DNA of 64,000 nucleotides from Tritrichomonas musculus (GCA_039105265.1 JAPFFF010000012.1:806001-870000), one strand, 5' to 3'; positions 20,685-31,904 are shown, numbered from the stretch's first letter. A program made the numbers and translations. Notes: generated by a model not told the origin, from the letters alone.

Positions 20685-22147
20685 TAGTTGGTGGACATAA
20701 TTATGTTTTTGGGACATAATCATGTTTGCTCAACTTTTTGAATGGTACACAAAAATAAAACACATTTTTCTCAATACTTTTTAAAGATAACTTGATAATA
20801 TTATATACTTTATTAATGTATTTTATGTACATCATTATTTAATTAAATGAGCTATTATATTTGTGATTTAAATGAAATTTTGCCATTAATGTAAAAAAAA
20901 GTCAAAATGCTTATTTTATTCTCAATAATTGAAACTTGGGATTTAATAATAATATCATTAATTCATAATCAGTAATGATATAATTTTGTCAGATAATTGA
21001 TATCTAAAAACTTTCATATAAGAAAATTTTGATGCACAAAATAAAGTTAAAAATCATATCACTTTTTTGTTTTTTTCCAATAAAAAATAAAAACTTTTAA
21101 ATTTTTATTTAAATATTTGATATAATGCATATAGTATAGCGATATTGAAAGAATAAAATTGGCGGTTCTACTCAAGATCTATTACCTTAATGAAAAAGAG
21201 TAACTTCTGAAATAACTTAAAAAGACTTTCAATTTTAGACATTGAGAAATTATTTTCATTATTTTAATAGTTTTTCTATACTTACCTAATATTTATTGAT
21301 TAATTGCTATTTTTAATGCTATTATAATAGAAAAAATAAAAAAGTGAAATTTGTATATTTCTTAGAAAAACCTGAAATCTTGATGGGCAACAATGATTTT
21401 TTGAGGATTAATAATATATTTCATTGTATGTGTTATCAAATAATGTAATTCTGAAATCATATCAATTATGCATGAGTGATTTATGAATGATTTTGAATGA
21501 AAAGAAGAAAAATGAAATTTTTCCAAGATTGATTCTTTTTCAACCATATTATTATATTTAATATATTATATGCATCATATAGATGATTAATACTGCATCT
21601 AATTTGAAATAAAATAAACTCATTTTTCAAAATTAGTAATTTTGTATGAATGATTTTTGTCATATTTTGAAAACACTTTTTCTTTTTATATAATTATTAT
21701 TTCAATAAATTTTTTCCTAAAATATAATATATACATTATATTCTAAAATAATAACTATGTTAGAGCAAATTAAAACAACCTTTTTTTTACGGTAAAAGCA
21801 TGAAATGTGATATGAAATGAGTTTTTTGAGTAGTGAAATGAAAATGAAACCATTTTTTCTAATTATCTATTTTATTTCAATAAATAATAATGATACATTT
21901 TAATTATAGATGAAAAGTAAATTATAATTTTTTTCAAATAATAAAAAAATATTCAGAAATTAAAAATTCGATATCATATTTATGATCAAATTTAGTTTGA
22001 TAAATGTGAATGAAAATCGGGGAATAAAATGTATCCAATATGATATTAATTGTTCTACAATTGTTTTTTTAAAAGTCCAATTTGAATATATAGAAATGAT
22101 GTGAAAACATAATTATGTCTCCAAAACAGAATTATGTCCACCAACTA
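20685..22147. mobile_element. Tc1/mariner-like element, no intact transposase
   Basis: The ends are inverted repeats of about 45 bp (TAGTTGGTGGACATAATTATG... at the left, matching the reverse complement of ...ACAGAATTATGTCCACCAACTA at the right). TA dinucleotides flank both sides (20683-20684, 22148-22149), the duplication expected for Tc1/mariner. The 1,463 bp inside are AT-rich with no frame longer than about 60 codons, so the copy is inactive by itself. The insertion point is confirmed independently: removing it and one TA restores the last codons and stop of the ankyrin gene. Confidence 0.78.
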
Positions 22148-22235
22148 TACTTTCAAAATGATTTTCTATTCATTTTTAAAATAGTAATTAATAAAATTAA
22201 TTAATTCTTCTTTATATTATTATGAATAATAGTAG

Positions 22236-22475
22236 TAAATTAACAAATGACCTAAAATCTTCATGGCAGGGTTGTTTACCGATCCAAAAAATAAAGGATA
22301 TAAAAAATGTCAATATTTTAAAATCGAAAAATGCTTTATTAGAAAAAATAATATTATTTTAACCCAAAATTAGAAAGGAAAATGCAAATGTGCATATATT
22401 GCATTTTCAACTAACGTATGGCTTAGTCTTGTTATTTTAAAGAAAAAGTTTCAAAATAATTTTTTTCAAAAAGTT
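22236..22475 (+). repeat. Dispersed repeat, copy B, in front of a small gene
   Basis: Partner of 14996-15291. It ends in TCAAAAAGTT (22466-22475), 21 bases before the ATG of the small gene at 22496. Here it probably acts as a promoter region. Confidence 0.65.
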
Positions 22476-22484
22476 TAAATCATT

Positions 22485-22490
22485 TCATTT
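22485..22490 (+). promoter_or_regulatory. Initiator of the 46-residue gene
   Basis: TCATTT with +1 A nine bases before the ATG at 22496. Confidence 0.5.
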
Positions 22491-22495
22491 TTGTA

Positions 22496-22636
22496 ATGTC
22501 TACTTATAGTGAACAAGCACAACAACAATGGGCAGAAATAGACCGAAAAGATAAGGAAGATCTCAATTATTGGGGAAGTCGTGAATGGCGTAACGAATAT
22601 AGAAACCAAACAGGTAATAAATATAGTATCAAATGA
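22496..22636 (+). CDS. 46-residue hypothetical protein
   Basis: A short frame with a good initiator, coding MSTYSEQAQQQWAEIDRKDK and onward to a TGA at 22634-22636. The composition (Gln, Glu, Arg, Trp, few Ile/Phe) is unlike random AT-rich sequence here, which favours a real peptide or the first part of a gene whose rest has been lost. It is highly charged and helical looking with no membrane segment. No family recognised. A 31-base A run follows at 22676. Confidence 0.4.
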   Translation: MSTYSEQAQQQWAEIDRKDKEDLNYWGSREWRNEYRNQTGNKYSIK

Positions 22637-22675
22637 TTATACACATGATAAGGATTTAAAAAAATCACCAAATTG

Positions 22676-22706
<31 letters not shown>
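22676..22706 (+). repeat. Poly(A) run of 31 bases
   Basis: An uninterrupted A run behind the 46-residue frame. It could be a retrotransposed poly(A) tail of the preceding short gene, or simple slippage. Its length in the assembly is uncertain. Confidence 0.6.
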
Positions 22707-22710
<4 letters not shown>

Positions 22711-22835
22711 TTGCATACCCTTAAAATGTATTACAGGAATTATTAATTTATTATTTATTAAGACAGTTTACAAATAATTATAATAATAAATATATCACTT
22801 ATCTTTTCTCAATAAAAAAGAAAGAAAGAAAATTA

Positions 22836-25800
22836 TTAAGAAATATCTAACGGAACAAAAGAAACCGTTCCAGCAACCGTCACAACCGACAACAACAACT
22901 TCTCTTCATTATAAAAGACGTCAGCCACTCTAAACATGCCAATATTAAATATCGGCCCTTGAACCTCGCCTTCGAACAAGTTCATCACGAAGAGCTGGCC
23001 AGACTCGACGGTGAAGATCAAGAAATCGTCACCTTTGAAAGTCTTTACCAGTTTCAGGAAGCACGCTTTTTCATCGATGAAGACTTCTCTCAAGAAATCG
23101 CCATTCAATGTGAAGATGAGGAACTTCCTCTTTCGGTTAGATTCGACGTAGACAACAACGAATCCCCACTCGTCGCTAATGAATGCCTTCTTCGCGTTCT
23201 TCATTGAGGGAATGACGCAGGAGACGCAACCACAGACAACATCGCATATCAGAATCGAGTCACGAGCCAAGCACGCAACAGACTTCTTCCTTTCATTGAA
23301 AGAGACAAATTTGAATGACTCTTCAAACGTCTCAATTTTGTTCACCAATCTTTTGTTGTAGAAAACTTCAAGAATCGAACTCGACTGAACTGACACGACA
23401 ACCCAGAGTCCGCTGCAGCACACGAACGACGCCTTGTTCGTCCCAAGTAAGGTAACGGACGATGAAGCAGAGGTGAAATTAGGCGAAATAATTAACCTAA
23501 ATTCGTCACTAGACGAATTTCCAGTCAGACTCGAATTTGAATTGTTTACACTATTGCCTTGTGACTCTTCTAGGTTCATGCGAAGAGTGTCGGGCATCGA
23601 CGAGATGTGCGGAATCGGTGGCGGTTTCATTTGATTAAATTGGTCGTCAAATTCGATGATGTAAACAATTCCATCAACTAAAACCGCCCAAAAACCGCCA
23701 CTAATTGAAGGAATGACTTGAACAGCAGCATTCGAAATGTCAATCAAATCGTCCTTGGCATTCGTGCTTCCGTTGTTTCTGAGCTTCTTGTTCAGGTTGC
23801 TGTTGTAATTTGAGAGGAATTCTGATCGTTGGAACTGGAGAGAGCCGGGGCCAATGAAGCACGACGCTGCCGCGTTGTAGATGGACGATACGTTGTTAAA
23901 GATTGGGCAACGAACGTTTTTCTTGGTTCGTTTGAAAGAGATACTTTTTGGCTCCTCAAAATTTTTGTTGTTTCTGACATTTTTCTGGCGGTTTTTTGAC
24001 GGTTTCAGTTTTTGGTGCTTGTTGCTCTCTTTCAAATGGGACGATAGAGAAAGATCACTCTTTATCTGCTTCGAATGAAGAATGCCAGGCAAGAAACCCC
24101 TTCCGTATTTGGCCTTTGCTTTCTCGTCGAAGTCGCCGATGATGTCATCCGCCGCTTTATTGTGGATGGTGAATTTATAGGTCAAAACGGCGCCGTTTTG
24201 AGTGTTACTCTTTTTGTTGTTGCGATCATCAAAGGCGCTTTTCTTCTTCGCTATTTGGAGAGGCAAACTCTGGATGTACGACGAAGGACCGCCATACTGA
24301 TATGCGTTCATGGCATCGTTTGAAACGTAGTCATCAATCGCATAGGTTTGGCTCGCTTGCGATGACGACTGGGAGTCTTGTTGGGCTTGTGAGGAAGAGT
24401 TGAGTGCGTTGAGCGATGCATTCGAAGATGACGCTGAAGTTCTAATGCTCGTGTTGATGTTGAGAGTGAAAAGCTCAAGAGTCATTGAGGACGTGAAGCA
24501 GGCAGCAGCGATGCTTTGGACATTCGTCTCGAGAGTGATTGGAAATTGGATCTCGTTCATCGGCGCAAAGAACTGGCGGTGCGGATGGAAGGGCTTCTTT
24601 TGGGATCTTCCGGCTTGTGGCTGGAGAATGGAGAGTCGCGACTCCATGCACGGAAAGGCGTGGCTGAGCCAGAAATGAAGGCTGGCCGAAACACTGGGAC
24701 TCTCGAGAAGCTGCCTGTGATTGTAGACGAAGTCGATGCCGCCAATCTTCGTGATCTGCTCGAATGAGAAGAACTCTGGAATGAGCTCTGATGATGAACT
24801 CTTTGAAAATAGAGAAAGTTCATCGAAATCATCAGATCCAGAATCAACCAAAATGCGCCTTCCTTTTCTATTCGAATCCAACGAAACTTCTTCATTCGAG
24901 CCTGCAATGAGGCTGCCATTTGTCATGCTGTCATCTGCGCTTCCTGCAAGGAGGCTGCCACTCTCATTGCTGCCGTTTGCAAAAATGCTTTCGCTCTCGC
25001 CATTTGGCTCGCTGTCTTGATTTGGACTTGATGGTCGTTCATGGTTGAGCGTCTTGAATGGCTCTACATTTGACAGGTACATCAAGACGTCATTTCTGTC
25101 AACCAGTGGCTGATTTTGATTGTTTTGGTCATTTGAGTCGATTTTCTTGAACTTTTTCTTCAGGTCTCTTTCAAGCTTCGCACTTTCTTCGTCCTCGAAT
25201 GACGACGAGTAAGTCAGCCATGGTGCAACTGGGTAGAACGATAGGTCATTGAATGATCTTCCCGAGTACTTGTTGACCATCAAGATGTAGTCAAAGTTGG
25301 ACAACTTACAGTCCATCCAAAGTCTTGCGTATCTTGCCATCTGCAAGTTTGAGTTCTTGTTCTTAATGTTCAACGATTCGATGAAATTATTGGACACATC
25401 AAGTGAACCTGTTTCAATACAAAAAGTGACACCAAAAACGGTATATATTTCAAAACCGTCAGAAATTGAAGCCGTTTGTTGAGGGCAACGAAGAATGACG
25501 TCTTCGATCCACTCATTCAAGATGCAATAGCTAACAAATTGACTCTTAATTGTAACGCCGTCATTTTGCACAATCAATGAAATTTGAATGCGGTTTTCGA
25601 CGGTTATCAAGAAGCAGTTATTGGCAGTAAACAATACTTTTCCATCAATTGAAGATTGCTGAATTGATTGGTCAAGAAGAGTCATTTTTGTTGGCACAAA
25701 TGGATTCAAAACAGGACTTCTTTTGAATTCGTAAGAAACGTTTTTATGTTGATATTTGGTCACTGTTTGTTTGGTGCCAATCATGTGCCATGGAGCGTTG

Positions 25801-28800
25801 TCAAAGCTTAAAACAGTCCAAAGTCTCTTCCATTCATTTTTACCACAATTCTCAAGTTGTTCAAATTTCAATTGAAAATCGTTGGCGAATTTTGAAGCCT
25901 CTTCGAAATACAAGAAATAATTAGTGCTTTTCAATTTCATTATTCTTTCACGAAGATGAATGATGAATAACTCAATTCTTCGAAAAGTGTCACGGATATA
26001 ATTCTCAAGACGAGCAGGTCTATTTTTCTCAATGAAAGTTCGATAATTAGACTCATATAAAAGTGGGCTTGTCACTTTTCCAAACTCTTCCAAAGGTTCT
26101 TTATCAGCACGAACACGATGATAATTAATCAATTGAACTGCAATTTTATTCTCTGAAAGATCGTTCTCTTTCATGTTCAATGATTTAAGGAAGTCTTGTA
26201 CATCTTGATATTGAGAAGATTCCAAAAATGCACAAAGTGACAACATGAAGAAAATGTATCTATTTTTAATATTTGTTAAATTATTAACATCATCATTATT
26301 ATTATCATCAATAATGTTGTCTTCACTGTTGACTGTAGTGAGCTTTCCTGTGTTGATTTGTTCATGGAAAATTTCAATGTTTTGAATAGCCAATGTTTTA
26401 TGAATCCAAATTCCTGAATCTTTCATAAACTTGATTTGAAAGTCCATGTAAGGAATTGATTCAGGAAGAGATGCAATTTTTTCAATCTCACAAATCTTTA
26501 CTTCATTCATCATTGCTGTTTTATAGATGTAATTCGAAGGTGATAAAATTGATGATTCAACAACATTATCACTTTGATTGGCACTGTCGTCATCATCTTC
26601 AATCGAATCATTCGAATAAGAAGGACGAATCCCTTGATATTTACTTTCAAGCATTTGTTGTTTTGCAGCAAGATCATTTCGTGATAAACTTTTCTGTACT
26701 TTAACAATTTGAAGCTTAAACATGATGATGAATTCAGAAATCTCATAAAAATCAGCAGAAACAAAATTGTTGTTGATTGTAACTGCTTGAAAGATTGAAA
26801 TAAACTTTTCCGTTATTTGCTCAAGAAGAGGAGTATCATTATAGAAAACAAAAAGAATTTGTGCGAATAATTGACAATAATTGTTCTTACATGAATTAAT
26901 CAAAAATGTTAAAACATTCTCTTGCTGACTTGGATTCTTTATGCAGTAAAGAAGTGGCCAAACAGCCCATTGACTACCGAAAGCGAATGAAGAAGAACTT
27001 TTCTTTACAAGATAAGATTTCATGTCTTTAATGTCCATTTGAATTGCCAAGAAGAAGAATAAAGACAAAAAGAAAGGTGCTTTCAAAAGATTGTCAGATA
27101 TGAAGTCAAAAATTGACTTTTTGTGAGTGACTTTTGAATTAAACGAATATGATTCAATGATTAAAAATACAATTTTGGATGAATATGCACCTGAAATGAG
27201 TTTCTTTTGATAGCAATTAATGAAAATCTGAAGAACTAGTATTTGTAAAGAATCATCAGAATGATGGAAGAAATATTCAATGAAATACATGAATGATTCT
27301 GACTCAAATTTGAAATGAAAGCGTTCACGTGGAGTTTCAACAACAATCAAGTTAAGAAGATCATTGATTTCCTTCTTAATTTCAACTTTCTTGCAGGCAA
27401 CAGCATGATTCATGATGTATTCAATGAATTGAATATTAAGCTCAGTTGACAAGGCACAATCACTCAATATTTTGTAGAAATAATAACGATGCTGTTCATA
27501 TTCATCATCAGAAAAAGATTCAATAACCGCCGGCAACAATTGTTTAAATGTTCCAGTTTGAATGGCAAGATTTCGACATGAATCAAACAGTGATTGTTGC
27601 CAATTTTTCAGAATTCTAAGCTGTAACTGTTTTGATTCAATTTTCTTAAGAAGACTGAAATTTGCCAAAATTTCAACAAAAAGTTGCTTTCTCAATTCTT
27701 CATATTTCAGACTTTGTAACAGTGAAAAAAGTGTCAGATATGTCTTGTATGAAAATTGATCAATCCAATTCTCAATAATTAATATACGAAGAACAGTGAA
27801 ACCTGATTCATTACAGAACTTTTTCTGACATTCAAATGAAGAACATAAAACACGTGAAAGAAACTGAAGAAGTGTTTGAAAATCAGCATTAAACAAAGTT
27901 CCATCATTAAGACGCATTGATCTAAGTTTAAACAATGGTAATAATGATGATAAACCGCATTGTTGAGTGAGAACGTTTAAAAAACCGTTTGTTTGTGAAC
28001 TTTGTTCTTTGAATTCAAAGAAGAATTTAAACGGTTGAACTGAATCAGATGAAGAAAAGTTGATTGTGTCATTTGCAATTCTTTTTCCCATCTCAAAAAG
28101 TTCAATTTGTTGATCTTTAGTAAGAATTGGAAACAGGCCACAATTAGCAATTCTTGACGGGAATTGAACAGAGCTTGAATTAGAATTTGCATCATTCAAA
28201 TCCATATTTTTAATCTTTCCGCCAATAGAAAGGACAATGTTTGATACTTTTGAAGGATCAGAAAGCAAACTCAATGGCTGAAAGAATAATTTATTAAATA
28301 GACTTCCTTTTTGAATATCAACTTCAGCATAAACATTTGATTCATCATCTTTCAAATTGAAAGTGATTGAAATGAAATGCCAAACATTCATGTCAGGAAT
28401 GTCGACTAATTTATCAGATGAAACACATTCAATATCATTGACCATCATGAACAGTGTTTGATGCTGGATTGAAATTCTACAAAAAATATCATCATCAAAT
28501 GACAACTTAAATATATTAGCTTCATATTCAAGCTGTGATTCTTCAATATTTAACCAGAAAACAAATGTGAAGCCTTCAGTCAGAATTTTTTGTTTAATTT
28601 GAGGATCAGTTATGTTTATGTTTGTTGAAATAACATTGTTTTCAATCAAGGCAAAAGATGAAGAAGGTTCATTCATTGATTCATTAATAATTGTGTTTAA
28701 TGTATCAATAACAAGTTGTTCATAACGATAAACAGAAGTTGGTGTTGTCATTGACATTAAACTAATGTATTTATACACAGCACGAATTGAAGAATGTCTT

Positions 28801-31541
28801 ATACTCAAAATTGAAAGCAAATCAAGAATTAATTCGACTGTTTCTTTAGACAACTTTTCCTCAGTTTTGTCTCTAATTAACAAATCAATTAGAATTAAGT
28901 TAAGCTCACTGTTTGCACATGTTTTAATATTTTGTAATGAAAATTTACAAAGTTCATAAATAAAAGTTAATATTTCGGTCAATTTTGGACTGTCAATTAA
29001 AACTCTAATGAAAAGCTTCAATACTTGAGGCTGTCTAATAATGAAACATGGATTCAATGAAGGTAAACAATCACCAGCCAAAAGTTGAATGAATCGATTA
29101 TAACTAGCAACGACATAATCAGGATCTTTAAATGATAACAAAGCAGTAATTAACAAGTCAACTTGTTCTTCTGAAATTGAATAAAAAGAAGCAGTTTGTG
29201 CGAAAAAACGAATCATTTCTTGTAACAATTCTTTATTATCGGCAATGTCACTTGGTGGAACAACACGTGAAATTTGAACTGAATTAGAACGTTGATGTAT
29301 TCTTCTACTTTTTCTTTTAACAGTAGATATGTATTTATTTTCATTATTTTCAGGTTTTGTTTCATCATTTTCAATTGTTGTAGTTTTTTTAACAATTGAA
29401 TCGAAGCCTTCAAGTGCACTTGAAGTGTTCTTTCTCATGTTCGAAGACGAAATAAGAGGCAATGCAACAAAGAGAACATTGCAATCATCAGCAAACAAAT
29501 AGTTAATTTGTGGATGATTCGTCATTGCATCATTAATTGAATCGAGCATTTTAAACAAAATTTCTTTCGATTTTCTCACACTAAACTTACTCACAATAAC
29601 CGTAAATATTGAAAAAATTGAATGAGTCGTGATTTCAATCTCTTCGGGCGTTGCCAAAATTAAGAAGCTCTTATAGAATTCAAAAACAAACTTCGTTAAT
29701 TGCTCTTCTAATCCAAATGCTAAAAAATTCATCGACGGAATTCGTCGTTGAAAAAACAACAACAAAACTTGTTGAATTGACAAAAGACGACTCATAAGAG
29801 AGAAGAGTGATATTCGTGCTTTTCTAACTTCTTCAATTGTCTCTTTAGTTGCTGTTATTTCAAATCTTTGATAACTAATTGCGACACGAATTAAAGTGTC
29901 AATAATTTGAGGATTTCTTAAGATTCTCAAATAAAAAATAGACACGTTATCTGAAAGTCTTTGAAAAAGTTCAGCAAGTAATAAAGGATAACTACAGATC
30001 GTATCAACTAGCAAATCTTGAACAGCTGTTCCATCGTCACTCAACATTAATTCCAATGAAATGTGCCGAAAAGTATTAATTATTGAAAACAAAGACAAAT
30101 TCACACTCTCACTTGTTAAATTATGTGATTCGTAAATTGTGATTGCAGGATTAAAAATCTTTTCATTGTAAAATTTCAGACAAACTTTTGTTGGATACAA
30201 ATAATTGTATTCACAATTATCGTCTTCTTTTTTATTGTTTATTTGTTTGTAGACAAGATCATTCTCACTTCGTCTTTCACCGCTGTGGTTGTTGATGAAG
30301 ACTTGCTTGATCATGTCGCACGAGTAGAGAAAGATCGCATAAATAGAGGCAAAGTATTCAGTGTTCAAATGGATCCGCAACGAATCACTAAAAGAATCAA
30401 CGTATAGAGACGAATAACAAGGATTGTTTGCAATCAACTTCGCCATCTTCTCGGCAATAGAAATGACATTCTTATCCATCACTTCATTAATGTGAAGTGG
30501 TTCTGGAATCTTAACTTGATTCATACTGGGATTAAAACCGCCAGGAAATGAGTCAATCATTGGAAAATCAAACTGTAAATCGTTCCCTTCAAATTTTGTG
30601 AACGAAATGACGTTATTTTCATTGTTTGAAAAATTATCGTCATTGAATTTGAGAGGCTTGTTCAGTAATATTAGCGACTCTAGCGATTTGCCAAAGGTGG
30701 GAATGATTAGTTTGGCTGTCTCAAGAGGTAATGGATGCCCGATTGCGACTAGAAGGTCCAAGGCTGATGGCTCAAGTTTATTTATAAAGGCGCTCATCGT
30801 ACGAACAATTGTATTGATTTGAGTATCATTGAAATACGGTAAACGGTCGGGGTTGTTTGAATTCTTGATTTTTGAATGGCCTATCGTTTCGATCGTTAAG
30901 GCCAATTTTTCAATAAAATCAAAAAATCGGGAATTGGTTAAAAATGTGGGAAACTTCCAAAATCGCTTCAAAAAATGAATTACTAGCTCCGGATAATCAA
31001 CATATTTTATGTAGGTTAAAAAATCGTCGACAATTGAATACATATCATCTTCGGTACAGAATTTTAAAAATATTTGTATAGTCGATATAAATACTTTGTC
31101 TATTAAATTTCGATGCGATGTGTTGCGAGTAAATAATAAATCTTTAATTAAATTTTTGGCTGATACCATCGTTTTAGTTTTTTCGATAGAATAACACCAT
31201 GCTATAAATGAATATAAGACAACAATAGCTGCAAAGTCGTAGGCGCTCGTAGATTTTCTGTCAATAGATTGGATGCTTTCTAAAAGGACTGGTAAATATG
31301 GAAAATTAAAGGAATATTCGTTAAGCAAATTCAAAAGTTTGTTTTGAGTAGATTGCAGGCTGTTGTATTTGTATTGCATTTGTTTAATTTCATTTGATGA
31401 ATAACGATTTAATTTAACTGTTTGAAAAAATTGGTTAACTTCAGGTGTCATATTTGGAATTGTGTTGATTGAAGACCCAAGAATGAAAATTGATGAAATA
31501 AGATCGGCTGAAATAAAAGTTTCTATTTCAAATTCATCCAT
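22836..31541 (-). CDS. BEACH-domain giant protein of the LYST/neurobeachin type
   Basis: 2,901 residues in one frame. The N-terminal 950 residues are helical armadillo-like sequence. A concanavalin-like (laminin G type) domain follows at about 990-1190 (EGFTFVFWLNIEESQLEYEANIFKL, with NVWHFISITFN). After more helical repeats come a PH-like region (about 1920-2040, around LWTVLSFDNAPWHMIG) and the BEACH domain (about 2060-2420): RYARLWMDCKLSNFDYILMVNKYSGRSFNDLSFYPVAPW, later SLHFWLSHAFP. The C-terminus (about 2600-2890) is built of WD-type strands (GGFWAVLVDGIVYIIEF). Low-complexity Ser/Asn inserts interrupt the BEACH part. BEACH proteins scaffold vesicle trafficking and lysosome biogenesis. 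The BEACH core looks diverged. The last third of the gene (22.8-25.3 kb) is clearly richer in G and C than the first part. Confidence 0.88.
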   Translation of the reverse strand: MDEFEIETFISADLISSIFILGSSINTIPNMTPEVNQFFQTVKLNRYSSNEIKQMQYKYNSLQSTQNKLLNLLNEYSFNFPYLPVLLESIQSIDRKSTSAYDFAAIVVLYSFIAWCYSIEKTKTMVSAKNLIKDLLFTRNTSHRNLIDKVFISTIQIFLKFCTEDDMYSIVDDFLTYIKYVDYPELVIHFLKRFWKFPTFLTNSRFFDFIEKLALTIETIGHSKIKNSNNPDRLPYFNDTQINTIVRTMSAFINKLEPSALDLLVAIGHPLPLETAKLIIPTFGKSLESLILLNKPLKFNDDNFSNNENNVISFTKFEGNDLQFDFPMIDSFPGGFNPSMNQVKIPEPLHINEVMDKNVISIAEKMAKLIANNPCYSSLYVDSFSDSLRIHLNTEYFASIYAIFLYSCDMIKQVFINNHSGERRSENDLVYKQINNKKEDDNCEYNYLYPTKVCLKFYNEKIFNPAITIYESHNLTSESVNLSLFSIINTFRHISLELMLSDDGTAVQDLLVDTICSYPLLLAELFQRLSDNVSIFYLRILRNPQIIDTLIRVAISYQRFEITATKETIEEVRKARISLFSLMSRLLSIQQVLLLFFQRRIPSMNFLAFGLEEQLTKFVFEFYKSFLILATPEEIEITTHSIFSIFTVIVSKFSVRKSKEILFKMLDSINDAMTNHPQINYLFADDCNVLFVALPLISSSNMRKNTSSALEGFDSIVKKTTTIENDETKPENNENKYISTVKRKSRRIHQRSNSVQISRVVPPSDIADNKELLQEMIRFFAQTASFYSISEEQVDLLITALLSFKDPDYVVASYNRFIQLLAGDCLPSLNPCFIIRQPQVLKLFIRVLIDSPKLTEILTFIYELCKFSLQNIKTCANSELNLILIDLLIRDKTEEKLSKETVELILDLLSILSIRHSSIRAVYKYISLMSMTTPTSVYRYEQLVIDTLNTIINESMNEPSSSFALIENNVISTNINITDPQIKQKILTEGFTFVFWLNIEESQLEYEANIFKLSFDDDIFCRISIQHQTLFMMVNDIECVSSDKLVDIPDMNVWHFISITFNLKDDESNVYAEVDIQKGSLFNKLFFQPLSLLSDPSKVSNIVLSIGGKIKNMDLNDANSNSSSVQFPSRIANCGLFPILTKDQQIELFEMGKRIANDTINFSSSDSVQPFKFFFEFKEQSSQTNGFLNVLTQQCGLSSLLPLFKLRSMRLNDGTLFNADFQTLLQFLSRVLCSSFECQKKFCNESGFTVLRILIIENWIDQFSYKTYLTLFSLLQSLKYEELRKQLFVEILANFSLLKKIESKQLQLRILKNWQQSLFDSCRNLAIQTGTFKQLLPAVIESFSDDEYEQHRYYFYKILSDCALSTELNIQFIEYIMNHAVACKKVEIKKEINDLLNLIVVETPRERFHFKFESESFMYFIEYFFHHSDDSLQILVLQIFINCYQKKLISGAYSSKIVFLIIESYSFNSKVTHKKSIFDFISDNLLKAPFFLSLFFFLAIQMDIKDMKSYLVKKSSSSFAFGSQWAVWPLLYCIKNPSQQENVLTFLINSCKNNYCQLFAQILFVFYNDTPLLEQITEKFISIFQAVTINNNFVSADFYEISEFIIMFKLQIVKVQKSLSRNDLAAKQQMLESKYQGIRPSYSNDSIEDDDDSANQSDNVVESSILSPSNYIYKTAMMNEVKICEIEKIASLPESIPYMDFQIKFMKDSGIWIHKTLAIQNIEIFHEQINTGKLTTVNSEDNIIDDNNNDDVNNLTNIKNRYIFFMLSLCAFLESSQYQDVQDFLKSLNMKENDLSENKIAVQLINYHRVRADKEPLEEFGKVTSPLLYESNYRTFIEKNRPARLENYIRDTFRRIELFIIHLRERIMKLKSTNYFLYFEEASKFANDFQLKFEQLENCGKNEWKRLWTVLSFDNAPWHMIGTKQTVTKYQHKNVSYEFKRSPVLNPFVPTKMTLLDQSIQQSSIDGKVLFTANNCFLITVENRIQISLIVQNDGVTIKSQFVSYCILNEWIEDVILRCPQQTASISDGFEIYTVFGVTFCIETGSLDVSNNFIESLNIKNKNSNLQMARYARLWMDCKLSNFDYILMVNKYSGRSFNDLSFYPVAPWLTYSSSFEDEESAKLERDLKKKFKKIDSNDQNNQNQPLVDRNDVLMYLSNVEPFKTLNHERPSSPNQDSEPNGESESIFANGSNESGSLLAGSADDSMTNGSLIAGSNEEVSLDSNRKGRRILVDSGSDDFDELSLFSKSSSSELIPEFFSFEQITKIGGIDFVYNHRQLLESPSVSASLHFWLSHAFPCMESRLSILQPQAGRSQKKPFHPHRQFFAPMNEIQFPITLETNVQSIAAACFTSSMTLELFTLNINTSIRTSASSSNASLNALNSSSQAQQDSQSSSQASQTYAIDDYVSNDAMNAYQYGGPSSYIQSLPLQIAKKKSAFDDRNNKKSNTQNGAVLTYKFTIHNKAADDIIGDFDEKAKAKYGRGFLPGILHSKQIKSDLSLSSHLKESNKHQKLKPSKNRQKNVRNNKNFEEPKSISFKRTKKNVRCPIFNNVSSIYNAAASCFIGPGSLQFQRSEFLSNYNSNLNKKLRNNGSTNAKDDLIDISNAAVQVIPSISGGFWAVLVDGIVYIIEFDDQFNQMKPPPIPHISSMPDTLRMNLEESQGNSVNNSNSSLTGNSSSDEFRLIISPNFTSASSSVTLLGTNKASFVCCSGLWVVVSVQSSSILEVFYNKRLVNKIETFEESFKFVSFNERKKSVACLARDSILICDVVCGCVSCVIPSMKNAKKAFISDEWGFVVVYVESNRKRKFLIFTLNGDFLREVFIDEKACFLKLVKTFKGDDFLIFTVESGQLFVMNLFEGEVQGPIFNIGMFRVADVFYNEEKLLLSVVTVAGTVSFVPLDIS

Positions 31542-31904
31542 GAAAAAAATTAAATAAAAAGTTCATATCTTACCATTGAAATTTTGATGGAAATTACAAA
31601 TTGAGAAAAATTTTTATTTTATATTTATTTTTTTATATAAAATGATTTTTAGGGATTTTATTTGTGAATATAAACATAAATTCATAACAAGAATTATTTT
31701 TTGATTTAGATGAATTTTTAATTAATCTTTTTTATAAGATCGTAATTTCATTAAATTTTGAATTATATGTACGTTAAAAAACCGTTGGTGTAAATATTAC
31801 AAAAAAACGTTTAGTGAAATACGTTTTTTCGATTTTTATTGAAAAATTTCAAATGTCAATTCATATTGTTTGAAAATTGTTTTTACATAAAATTAAAATT
31901 TTTA
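31542..31904. other. Divergent promoter region
   Basis: 363 bases between two divergent gene starts, AT-rich, no gene. The word TGAACTTTTTATTT precedes the BEACH gene on its strand. Confidence 0.4.

Noticed and set aside
20685-22147. Reverse-strand frames of about 60 codons as transposase remains
   Set aside because: No DDE motif or helix-turn-helix could be recognised.
22836-31541. Numerous 60-120 codon frames on the strand opposite the BEACH gene
   Set aside because: They mirror the coding strand's codon structure and have no initiators.
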